Shown piece by piece: positions 1-6,442 of a stretch of DNA of 10,490 bases. This DNA is from Candidatus Pelagibacter sp. TMED106 (lineage in GTDB: Bacteria; Pseudomonadota; Alphaproteobacteria; Pelagibacterales; Pelagibacteraceae): assembly GCA_002170275.2 (NCBI GenBank), contig NHFH02000005.1:38274-48763 (forward strand), read 5' to 3'. The notes under the pieces are model-generated. The model was not told where the DNA came from and ran no database searches. It saw only the letters and a list, made by a program, of their open reading frames with translations. How positions within the stretch are numbered: the first letter of the stretch is position 1; each line of letters starts with the position of its first letter. A program made the position numbers and the translations under genes.

Positions 1-1861
1 CATTTAAAGTAACATAACAATATAAACCATTACCTTTAATATCATGTGGATATCCAACTACTGCAGCTTCAGCTACTTTAGGGTGAGCAACAAAAGCACT
101 TTCAATTTCAGCAGTTCCCAAATTATGTCCAGATACAATTATTACATCATCAACACGTCCTGTAATCCAATAGTACCCATCTTTGTCCCTTCTAGCACCA
201 TCACCTGTAAAATATTTTCCATCAAACTGAGAAAAATAAGTATCAATAAATCTTTGGTGATCTCCGAACACAGTTCTCATTTGTCCTGGCCAAGATTGAG
301 AAATGCAAAGTCTACCTTCTCCAGCACCTTTAATTTCTTTACCATTTTTATCAAGTATTGCTGGTTTAATTCCATAAAATGGTTTTGTTGCTGACCCAGG
401 TTTTAAATTAATAGCACCTGTTTGTGGGCTGATTAATATTCCTCCTGTTTCAGTTTGCCACCAGGTATCAACAATAGGACATTTAGAGTTTCCAACAGTA
501 TTATAGTACCACATCCAAGCTTCTGGATTAATTGGTTCACCAACCGTTCCTAATAATTTCAATGATCTTCTAGAAGTTTTTTTGACTGGTTGGACTCCTT
601 CTCTCATTAAAGCTCTTATAGCAGTAGGAGCTGTATAAAATATGTTAACTTTATACTTATCAACTATTTGCCACCACCTAGAACTATCAGGATAAGTTGG
701 AACACCCTCAAACATAATTGTTGTTGCTCCATTAGCTAAAGGACCATAAATTATATAACTATGACCCGTTACCCATCCTATGTCTGCAGTACACCAGTAA
801 ATGTCTTTAGGTTTATAATTGAAAATATATTGATGTGTCATTGAAGCATAAACCATGTAGCCACCTGTAGTGTGTAAAACTCCTTTAGGTTTTCCAGTAG
901 ATCCTGAGGTATAAAGAATAAATAAAGGATCCTCTGCATTCATTTCTTCAGGGTCACATTTGTTTGACACATCTTTAATTAATTCATCATACCAAACATC
1001 TCTATCATTAACCCAGTTAACATAATTTCCAGTTCTTTTAACAACAATACATTTTTTAACATTTGGACATTTCATTAAAGCTTCATCAGTAATATCTTTA
1101 AGTGGAATATTTTTTCCTCCTCTAATACCCTCATCAGCAGTAATAATATACTCAGACTTACAGTCGTTAACTCTTCCCGAAATAGAGTCAGCAGAAAAAC
1201 CACCAAAAATTATTGAGTGTATAGCTCCAATTCGTGCACAAGCTAACATGGTAATTGCTAATTCAGGAATCATTGTAAGGTAAATAGTAACTCTATCTCC
1301 TTTTTTAATTCCTAATTTTTTTAGTCCATTAGCAGCCAAAGAAACTTCTTGATGTAATTGTTTATAAGATATTTTTTTTGTATCTTTAGGATCATCTCCA
1401 ACCCAAATTATTGCTGTTTTATCTTTTTTATCTTTTAAATGTCTATCAATACAGTTGGCACTGGCATTTAATGTACCATCCTCATACCATTTAATTTTTA
1501 CATCTGAACTACTATACTTAACATTTTTTACTTTTTTATAAGGTTTGATCCAAGTTATTCTTTTTCCTTCTTTTTTCCAAAATTCATTGTTATTTTTTAT
1601 GGAGTCAGAATATTTTTTTTGATATTGAGTTTTATTTATAAGCCCGCTTTTTACCCATTCAGGTTTAGTTTTAAAAATTAATTCTTTTTCTGAGTTGTTT
1701 TCTGGATTTTTTCTATTTTTTTTTGATTTTCTTCTTAAAATTTTTTTTCTAGATTTAGATTTTCTTTTGATTCTTTTTTTGGTTCTAGATTTCCTAAAAA
1801 TCTTTTTTTTGATTTTAGTTCTTTTTTTAATTTTAGATTTTTTTCTTCTTTTTTTTTTCAT
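1..1861 (-). CDS. acs: Acetyl-CoA synthetase (AMP-forming), 3' end missing, with polybasic N-terminal extension
   Basis: Makes acetyl-CoA from acetate, ATP and CoA through acetyl-AMP, in the cytoplasm. The 620 visible codons follow E. coli Acs closely from about residue 73 (GLIN, then WIKPY, IKWYEDGTLN, ARIGAIHSIIFGGFS). The ATP-binding loop TSGSTGKPKG is at 318-327, followed by VGEPINPEAW, DTWWQTETGG and the hinge motif ITGRVDD with SGHNLGTAEIE near the left edge. About 75 C-terminal residues, including the acetylatable Lys of PKTRSGKIMRR, lie outside the window. Residues 2-51 are 35/50 Lys or Arg with no acidic residue, and E. coli Acs has no counterpart. No ATG, GTG or TTG occurs in frame between this stretch and the conserved domain, so ATG 1861 is the only standard start, apart from a TTG one codon upstream (1864). 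The gene follows the EVE gene by 9 bases and is in the same frame. Confidence 0.95.
   Translation of the reverse strand, partial: MKKKRRKKSKIKKRTKIKKKIFRKSRTKKRIKRKSKSRKKILRRKSKKNRKNPENNSEKELIFKTKPEWVKSGLINKTQYQKKYSDSIKNNNEFWKKEGKRITWIKPYKKVKNVKYSSSDVKIKWYEDGTLNASANCIDRHLKDKKDKTAIIWVGDDPKDTKKISYKQLHQEVSLAANGLKKLGIKKGDRVTIYLTMIPELAITMLACARIGAIHSIIFGGFSADSISGRVNDCKSEYIITADEGIRGGKNIPLKDITDEALMKCPNVKKCIVVKRTGNYVNWVNDRDVWYDELIKDVSNKCDPEEMNAEDPLFILYTSGSTGKPKGVLHTTGGYMVYASMTHQYIFNYKPKDIYWCTADIGWVTGHSYIIYGPLANGATTIMFEGVPTYPDSSRWWQIVDKYKVNIFYTAPTAIRALMREGVQPVKKTSRRSLKLLGTVGEPINPEAWMWYYNTVGNSKCPIVDTWWQTETGGILISPQTGAINLKPGSATKPFYGIKPAILDKNGKEIKGAGEGRLCISQSWPGQMRTVFGDHQRFIDTYFSQFDGKYFTGDGARRDKDGYYWITGRVDDVIIVSGHNLGTAEIESAFVAHPKVAEAAVVGYPHDIKGNGLYCYVTLN
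1690..1861 (-). repeat. A-rich low-complexity tract coding for the Lys/Arg-rich Acs N-terminus
   Basis: On the minus strand this tract is mostly AAA and AGA codons broken by Ser, Ile and Thr codons, which gives degenerate short units such as KSKIKK, RTKIKKK, KSRTKKR and KSKSRKK. The plus strand is correspondingly T-rich with runs of 8-10 T. The Acs frame stays open through about 57 codons, while shifted frames meet TAA soon. This supports translation, although homopolymer miscalls could distort it. Confidence 0.8.
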
Positions 1862-1870
1862 CAAATTATC

Positions 1871-2284
1871 TTAAATATTACCCATCTTATTTATAATTTT
1901 CCAGCTTTTAGAATCTATTGGCATAACTGATAATCTACTTTGTTTTATAAGAGACAAGTGTTTTAAGGCACCATTTTTCTTAATATCTTCAAGAGTGATG
2001 CTCTTTTTTAGCTTTTTTTTAAATTTTACAATTATAGCTACAAATTTTTTATTCTTATCTGTTTTATCTAAAAAAGATTCTTTTGTTACCTCAACGATAC
2101 CAACAATTTCTTTTCCAATATTTGAGTGGTAAAAAAAACAAAGATCTCCTTTTTTCATACTTTTTAAATTATTTGATGCCTGGTAATTTCTAACTCCATC
2201 CCATGTAGCTCCTTTAGACCCAGCTTTTTTCTGTTGATCGATTGACCACACATTTGGTTCAGATTTTAGTAACCAATATTGCAT
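1871..2284 (-). CDS. EVE-domain protein (thymocyte nuclear protein 1/Thy28 family)
   Basis: This is a single-domain protein of 137 residues, the normal length for a stand-alone bacterial EVE protein. Family hallmarks are YWLLKSEP at 3-10, WDGVRNYQA at 28-36, the basic KKGD turn with FYHS at 44-54, GIVEV at 62-66 and QSRLSVMP at 115-122. EVE domains share the PUA-like fold and some are known to bind modified bases in DNA or RNA; the ligand of this stand-alone version is not known from sequence. The start has the clearest Shine-Dalgarno in the window, GGAG ten bases upstream. It lies 23 bases after the hydrolase stop and 9 bases before acs, so co-transcription is likely. In many Alphaproteobacteria an EVE gene lies close to tsaD; here four genes separate them. 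Confidence 0.9.
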   Translation of the reverse strand: MQYWLLKSEPNVWSIDQQKKAGSKGATWDGVRNYQASNNLKSMKKGDLCFFYHSNIGKEIVGIVEVTKESFLDKTDKNKKFVAIIVKFKKKLKKSITLEDIKKNGALKHLSLIKQSRLSVMPIDSKSWKIINKMGNI

Positions 2285-2294
2285 CTAATTGTTT

Positions 2295-2298
2295 CTCC
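2295..2298 (-). promoter_or_regulatory. Shine-Dalgarno site of the EVE gene
   Basis: GGAG on the minus strand is 10 bases upstream of ATG 2284. It stands out because most other starts in this window have no recognisable Shine-Dalgarno. Confidence 0.6.
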
Positions 2299-2307
2299 AG
2301 TGTTTAC

Positions 2308-3123
2308 TTATTTTGAGTTTTGAAAATAATTTTCTATTATCTTTTTTGTTTTACTTAACTTGCAGTCATTATGTGCTGTATTATGTCCCTTGCCACATTT
2401 ATAACCTACTAGGTCTACAGTGTCAGGATATTTTTCTTTTAAAAAATTTAGTTCTTCAGGTCGATTAAATGCATCATCTTCATAAGCAAATATTAGTGCC
2501 TTTACAGCTTTTACCTCAGTCATCTTTTTAACCTGTCTAGGACGTTCTACTTTTCTCCAATGAGGGTATTTATTTGTTTCACTTCTTCGTCCAGCAAATG
2601 CAGGTGCAAAAACTATTGCTGAATTGAATTTTTTTTCCACTTCATCCATCATCATAAGGGATGTCCATCCACCTGCTGAAAAGCCTGTTAAAAAAATATT
2701 TTGTGGATTAACACCTTTTTCAATTAATTGATCTAAAATTTTATTAATTTCCTTTTTTCTTTTGTAAATATAAGAGCCCGTCGTTCCGCCATCAATTGCT
2801 GTAGAGCATAAGTAATAGAAATATGTATTTTCAGCTTTTGTCAAAATTTTTAAAGATTTTGGAATTTGATTATAAGATTTAGTACAATTTTCCTTTTTTT
2901 GAGGACGAGTGGTTCCATGTGAATATATAATTATTGTTAAATCACTACCATTGTCTAAATTTATTTTGGGGGTTTCACTTTTGTATTTTTGAGAAATTGG
3001 TTCTAAATTATTTGTGTTAGGTGAACCAAACAATATAAAACCAGAAAAGTTTTTATTCCCTGCATAAGCATTTAAGCATAAAAATAAGCTCCATAGAAAA
3101 ATTAATAAAAATTTCATATTCAT
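2308..3123 (-). CDS. Secreted alpha/beta hydrolase (probable serine esterase)
   Basis: The protein has 271 residues and an alpha/beta-hydrolase fold, probably exported. Residues 1-21 form a signal peptide (basic start, hydrophobic core LLIFLWSLFLCL, AYA before the likely cleavage site). The oxyanion-region motif YSHG is at 67-70, the nucleophile elbow GFSAG at 147-151 has Ser149, an Asp is at 216 or 217 in FAYEDDAF, and His247 lies in KGHN. These make a plausible Ser-Asp-His triad. Cys80, 106, 243 and 254 are compatible with periplasmic disulfides. The substrate cannot be told from sequence; resemblance is to dienelactone-hydrolase or esterase-like proteins. A second in-frame ATG two codons in (3117) is equally possible and leaves the signal peptide intact. 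It follows a 175-base gap with its own candidate promoter and probably leads into the EVE gene and acs. Confidence 0.85.
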   Translation of the reverse strand: MNMKFLLIFLWSLFLCLNAYAGNKNFSGFILFGSPNTNNLEPISQKYKSETPKINLDNGSDLTIIIYSHGTTRPQKKENCTKSYNQIPKSLKILTKAENTYFYYLCSTAIDGGTTGSYIYKRKKEINKILDQLIEKGVNPQNIFLTGFSAGGWTSLMMMDEVEKKFNSAIVFAPAFAGRRSETNKYPHWRKVERPRQVKKMTEVKAVKALIFAYEDDAFNRPEELNFLKEKYPDTVDLVGYKCGKGHNTAHNDCKLSKTKKIIENYFQNSK

Positions 3124-3169
3124 TCTTTTAACATAAAAAATTAGATCGTACTATGCGATGTGATATATA

Positions 3170-3197
3170 TTTATAATATTTAATTGGCGTCAGTCAA
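3170..3197 (-). promoter_or_regulatory. Candidate sigma-70 promoter for hydrolase-EVE-acs
   Basis: On the minus strand TTGACT (3192-3197) is followed, after 16 bases, by TATAAA (3170-3175). Transcription would begin near 3163, leaving a leader of about 40 bases before ATG 3123. It lies in the only sizeable gap between minus-strand genes. The same place reads TATAAT at 3172-3177 on the plus strand, but without a good -35 element. Confidence 0.45.
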
Positions 3198-3208
3198 TAC
3201 TCTTTGAC
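3193..3208. repeat. Short inverted repeat GTCAA/TTGAC over the -35 region
   Basis: GTCAA (3193-3197) and TTGAC (3204-3208) are perfect 5-base arms around a 6-base centre. One arm coincides with the -35 of the candidate hydrolase promoter, so a repressor-binding site is conceivable. The arms are short enough to arise by chance. Confidence 0.25.
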
Positions 3209-3218
3209 AAGAAAGATA

Positions 3219-3281
3219 ATGAAATCAGTAGTGTGGGTCGGTAGGGGTAGGTGTGTGAATACGAATGATTTTTTTCATTAA
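3219..3281 (+). other. G-rich intergenic island, also readable as a 20-codon ORF
   Basis: In a region otherwise made of A and T, 3231-3257 is almost only G and T on the plus strand and contains a tandem GGTAGG (3240-3251) and G runs of 3, 2, 4 and 2. It could be a weak two-layer G-quadruplex or part of a small RNA. It also reads from ATG 3219 to TAA 3281 as a 20-residue peptide (ending NTNDFFH), with a weak purine stretch upstream. The codons AGG, GTC and GTG are unlike those in the neighbouring genes, so I do not call it a gene. The remainder of the 3124-3298 gap holds only the candidate promoter and a weak AATGA/TCATT hairpin (3263-3278). Confidence 0.35.
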
Positions 3282-3298
3282 CCAGTACTTCATCAAAT

Positions 3299-3940
3299 TC
3301 AAAAGATTATTCTTCTAGGATGCGCCGGATACTTTTTTTTTTGTTTTTTAATTTTATTTTTTTTATTCAATTTTAAATTTAAAAAAATCTTTTCATAAAA
3401 ATAAATTTTATATTTATAATAAAGTTCTCTATTAATTTCCTTTACTGTTTTATTTTGTCTTTTTATCCTTTTTAAAAAAACTATATCACCAGTATCAACC
3501 CCTTTATTTAATTTTATCATACTTATTCCTAATAATTTTTTACCATCCATAAATGCCCATTCATTTGCATCATGACCTCGATATCTTGGCAAAATTCCTT
3601 CATGAGTGCTATAAACTCCTTTCTTAAAACAATTTAATATTTTTTGATTAATTATTGTGTCTGCAATAAATCCTAAGGCTGCACTTATGTTATGTTTTTT
3701 TATTATTCCAACTATCTTAGGTGAGTTTAAAGAATTAGTCTTTACTAAAGGTATTTTCAATAATCTGCACTGGTACTCTAGGGAGTCAATTGAAGCTGGA
3801 CCCTCATCTTCTTTACTGTTAGATATTTTTTTAAGAGGTGAATAAATTACTAAATCAAACTTAAAATTATATTTTCCAATTAAATACATTAATATTAATG
3901 TTTGTATGGGCCTTTGTGTAAGACATGCTATTTTAGTCAT
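3299..3940 (-). CDS. Formyltransferase-like protein, catalytic Asn replaced by Ser
   Basis: This is a formyl_transf_N-fold protein, 213 residues from the chosen start. The family transfers a formyl group from 10-formyl-tetrahydrofolate to an amine (Met-tRNA, GAR, or amino-sugar nucleotides). The signature block is at 111-122 (STHEGILPRYRG), followed by GISMIKLNKGVDTGDI with the conserved Asp149. The usual N-x-H motif reads Ser111-Thr112-His113, so the catalytic Asn is missing. There is no Fmt C-terminal tRNA-binding domain; after the core comes a Lys-rich tail ending PAHPRRIIF. ATG 3940 is preferred because it starts at the first beta strand (MTKIACLTQRP) and has AGAG six bases upstream. A longer frame opens at ATG 4003 but adds 21 residues with no Shine-Dalgarno. 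Its place beside an FkbM methyltransferase suggests glycan or lipid modification rather than initiator tRNA formylation (inference). Confidence 0.75.
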   Translation of the reverse strand: MTKIACLTQRPIQTLILMYLIGKYNFKFDLVIYSPLKKISNSKEDEGPASIDSLEYQCRLLKIPLVKTNSLNSPKIVGIIKKHNISAALGFIADTIINQKILNCFKKGVYSTHEGILPRYRGHDANEWAFMDGKKLLGISMIKLNKGVDTGDIVFLKRIKRQNKTVKEINRELYYKYKIYFYEKIFLNLKLNKKNKIKKQKKKYPAHPRRIIF

Positions 3941-3946
3941 AAACAA

Positions 3947-3950
3947 CTCT
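3947..3950 (-). promoter_or_regulatory. Weak Shine-Dalgarno that favours the start at 3940
   Basis: AGAG on the minus strand lies six bases before ATG 3940. The upstream ATG at 4003 has nothing comparable, which is why the shorter protein was chosen. Confidence 0.4.
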
Positions 3951-3959
3951 ATTTGTTGA

Positions 3960-4003
3960 ATGTTACCTAAAATTATCCTTAAAATGTAACTGTTTTGTAA
4001 CAT
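3960..4003. repeat. 7-base inverted repeat ATGTTAC...GTAACAT before the formyltransferase gene
   Basis: ATGTTAC (3960-3966) and GTAACAT (3997-4003) are perfect complements 30 bases apart, with a further GTAAC at 3986-3990. They lie in the 106-base leader between the FkbM stop and ATG 3940. An RNA hairpin or operator is possible; in such AT-rich DNA chance is a fair alternative. Confidence 0.3.
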
Positions 4004-4046
4004 AGCTGGTATGTGTTATTTTAATAAAATTATCATAATCACAAAA

Positions 4047-4892
4047 TTACAAAGGTGTCAAAACAATCCAATTCATAGATTTTGGTCTTCCTTCTCCCAT
4101 TAATAACCATTTGTCATCATCACTTAATTCATTTAAAATATCAAAATTAAATGGATTTCTTGATGAGTTGTGAACTAAAGAAACTTTGAAATTTTTTTTA
4201 ATTAAATTATAAAAATTATTTCTTTTATTTTTGTTATCATAAAAGAAATGATCTTCTATTATAAAAAAACTTTTTTTAAATTTTATAATATTAGTTTCAT
4301 CAAATAATTCATATTCATCACCCTCGATATCAATTAAAAAAAGAGTTTTATTTAAGTTTTCTTCTTTTAGATATTGATCTAAAGTTTTAAAATTTGCTTT
4401 TTCACAAAAAATTTTTAAATTTTTTTCCAAATTGTTTTGTTTTCTATTGTCAAGTAAATGATCATAAGATTTTTTATTAATTTCAAAAGCATACCCAAAT
4501 TTAAAAGTATCATTCTTTAGAGATCCTAAAGCATGAAAACCGTCTGCAGCACCAAAGCATACTATATTGAGTAAGTTATTTTCTTTACTTAATTTATTTA
4601 TTTCTATCTGAATTTGCTCCTCATAAACTCCTAATAATCTGCTTGAATGACCACCATATTTGTATTGATGAGAGTGACAGCCTAAGTAACAATTTTTGTA
4701 GAGTCCAGACATTACTTTTTTTTCACTTAAATTGATTATTTTTTCATCTAGAAAATATTTTTTCTTTTCAATGGTAGATCGATATTTAAGTTTAAAACCT
4801 AAATTAGTTAAAACTCTATAATAAAAGGCATCTATTCCTTCATTCTTAATTAATTTTGGAATAGAGATTATTTTTTTTAGGAGTCTTTTCAT
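4047..4892 (-). CDS. FkbM-type SAM-dependent methyltransferase
   Basis: This 281-residue protein has a class I methyltransferase core of FkbM type. The glycine-rich SAM loop is NIVCFGAADGFHALG at 109-123, an acidic end of strand 2 is Glu137 in YAFEINK, and the FkbM hallmark LIDIEGDEYELF is at 186-197. The first 100 or so residues are basic and outside the core, with a CxLGCH cluster near 68-73. FkbM enzymes usually O-methylate sugars or other small molecules, often in exopolysaccharide, lipopolysaccharide or secondary-metabolite clusters; the acceptor here is unknown. It starts 12 bases after the sugar dehydrogenase-like gene with no visible Shine-Dalgarno, so it is probably co-transcribed with it. 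By eye its DNA is even more AT-rich than the flanking core genes. Confidence 0.85.
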   Translation of the reverse strand: MKRLLKKIISIPKLIKNEGIDAFYYRVLTNLGFKLKYRSTIEKKKYFLDEKIINLSEKKVMSGLYKNCYLGCHSHQYKYGGHSSRLLGVYEEQIQIEINKLSKENNLLNIVCFGAADGFHALGSLKNDTFKFGYAFEINKKSYDHLLDNRKQNNLEKNLKIFCEKANFKTLDQYLKEENLNKTLFLIDIEGDEYELFDETNIIKFKKSFFIIEDHFFYDNKNKRNNFYNLIKKNFKVSLVHNSSRNPFNFDILNELSDDDKWLLMGEGRPKSMNWIVLTPL

Positions 4893-4904
4893 TAGTAAAT
4901 TATT

Positions 4905-6374
4905 TTAATTAGTTTTTACTTTTTTTAAAATACCTAAACTAGGAGTATCTTCAAAGAAAATATAATATAAATCATTTTTTTTGTCGTAATCTATATCTCT
5001 TATTCTTTCATTAAATTGTAATTGATCTTTATATTCTAATTTTTTGTTATCAATATTAAAAGAATACTCTAAAATTTTCTTTGCTCTAAGACTAGATATG
5101 AACACTCCAGACTCAATGTAGTAATCTTTTATTATTTGACTAATACCCAGACCTAATAAGCTTGTACTATTTGTTTTAACGTTTAATTCAGTTAATCTTT
5201 TAGCTGTAAAAACCTCTACAGGTTCTATAAAGCCATAGTCACTATGAGATTTATGAAGTGGGGCAAATTTTTTTGTTTTTTTATTTTTTGAAACGTCAGG
5301 GTAATGATTTCCATAAGATGAAATTGGCCAACCAAAATTTAATTCTTTTCCAAAATCTTTTGTGTTTATTAAATTTATTTCATCTCCACCTGAAGGACCA
5401 TGTTCTGTAGAAAAAATAAAGTTTTCATCGAATACTAATAAACCTTGGGGATTTCTATGGCCTTTGCTTAGAATTTTTGAATTTTTATTATCTAAATCAA
5501 TAGTAATTATTTTTCCAAATTTACTTTGACTATTTTGAGGAAGTTCCCAATTGTTGTAATCACCAATCGTCAAGATTAAATTATTTTTAAAAACTTCGAG
5601 TCGGCCTCCTGCTTGATATCCACCCATATATTTTTTGCCTGAAAAATCATTTTCTTTTTTTTTTCCAACACATTCCTCAAAACTATAAAATTCTTCAAAA
5701 TTTAAATTATCTGAAATTTGGGATTTTAAAATTGCAATACTATAACAATTATCTTTATTTTCTTTAGTATAACTTAAATAAATATTTTGATCATGATACA
5801 AAGCATCTTTTATACCTATCCATTTTAATTTATGATCCTTAATAAAATTATCAATATTACTTAAAACTTCTTTAAAATTTAATATATTTGAATTGTTTAT
5901 TTCTTGAATGTTTAATTTTAAAATTTTTCCAGACCAAAAAAATATAAATAATTCATCATTTATCATAGACAAATAGCCCTGAAGTTTATTTTTGTATGGA
6001 TCTTTTAAATCGTAGTAAGGTAGAGATATTTTTTTTAAATTATAGTTTTCTTTTTTTTCTGAAAGGATTTCTTCATCAAAAATTAACTTAGAAGAGTCCA
6101 GTTTATTCTGCAGAGCATTAATTATTAAAGATTGTTCAAATGTCTTGCTTTTTAATTGACTTATGTCTCTTTCAATAATTGAATTTTTTTTTTTTAAATT
6201 TGGAATAACAAATACAGTTTCTTTCAAAATGTTCTTAAACTTTTGTGGAGTATTATCTCTAACAAATTTTGCGAAACCTTGGTGTTCTGCATTTATAATA
6301 TTTGATACAAAATAATATCCTACGAATAGTATAAAAATTACTATTATTGTTATTCTTTTTTTATTTAAATTCAT
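4905..6374 (-). CDS. Membrane-anchored PQQ-type glucose/sorbosone dehydrogenase-like beta-propeller protein
   Basis: This 489-residue protein has one N-terminal membrane segment (about 8-28) after a basic start, so the bulk is probably periplasmic. A Lys/Glu-rich, likely helical or coiled-coil linker (about 62-110) follows, then a six-bladed GSDH-type propeller. Motifs are GHRNPQG at 305-311, EHGPSGGDEIN at 324-334, NFGWP at 346-350, SSLRAKKI at 427-434 and RIRDIDYD at 457-464, in the order seen in soluble aldose sugar dehydrogenases such as YliI/Asd. The family oxidises aldoses using PQQ. In the first conserved block the family's HxGGRL appears as QAGGRL (Gln254), so the usual active-site His is absent and catalysis is doubtful. 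With an N-terminal anchor and linker about 100 residues longer than in YliI, it may be a sugar-binding or structural variant. It lies between tsaD and the FkbM gene. Confidence 0.8.
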   Translation of the reverse strand: MNLNKKRITIIVIFILFVGYYFVSNIINAEHQGFAKFVRDNTPQKFKNILKETVFVIPNLKKKNSIIERDISQLKSKTFEQSLIINALQNKLDSSKLIFDEEILSEKKENYNLKKISLPYYDLKDPYKNKLQGYLSMINDELFIFFWSGKILKLNIQEINNSNILNFKEVLSNIDNFIKDHKLKWIGIKDALYHDQNIYLSYTKENKDNCYSIAILKSQISDNLNFEEFYSFEECVGKKKENDFSGKKYMGGYQAGGRLEVFKNNLILTIGDYNNWELPQNSQSKFGKIITIDLDNKNSKILSKGHRNPQGLLVFDENFIFSTEHGPSGGDEINLINTKDFGKELNFGWPISSYGNHYPDVSKNKKTKKFAPLHKSHSDYGFIEPVEVFTAKRLTELNVKTNSTSLLGLGISQIIKDYYIESGVFISSLRAKKILEYSFNIDNKKLEYKDQLQFNERIRDIDYDKKNDLYYIFFEDTPSLGILKKVKTN

Positions 6375-6442
6375 ATTGTTATTAATATCTTAAATTTTTT
6401 AAAAGAAACAATAATAAATGTTAACTTTATAATTAGTATTAG
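6375..6442. other. AT-rich gap between tsaD and the propeller gene
   Basis: This 68-base gap is nearly all A and T. I see no convincing terminator hairpin and no clear -35/-10 pair. Read-through from tsaD or a weak promoter are both possible. Confidence 0.4.

Noticed and set aside
44..394. Open plus-strand frame of 116 codons
   Set aside because: It lies wholly opposite the acs coding sequence, whose minus-strand translation matches Acs throughout. It is a shadow frame.
3219..3298. Glycine riboswitch or tmRNA piece in the G-rich intergenic stretch
   Set aside because: I could not find the conserved riboswitch core, a tRNA-like acceptor, or paired helices; the G-rich strand has no C-rich partner nearby.
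3330..3365. T runs resembling an intrinsic terminator on the plus strand
   Set aside because: They are the AAA/AAG codons of the Lys-rich formyltransferase tail, and no stable hairpin precedes them.
3657..3845. Open plus-strand frame opposite the formyltransferase gene
   Set aside because: It is antisense to the conserved formyltransferase core and has no recognisable features or ribosome site.
3941..4003. N-terminal 21 residues from ATG 4003 on the formyltransferase protein
   Set aside because: It has no Shine-Dalgarno, it precedes the first core strand, and a weak AGAG supports ATG 3940.
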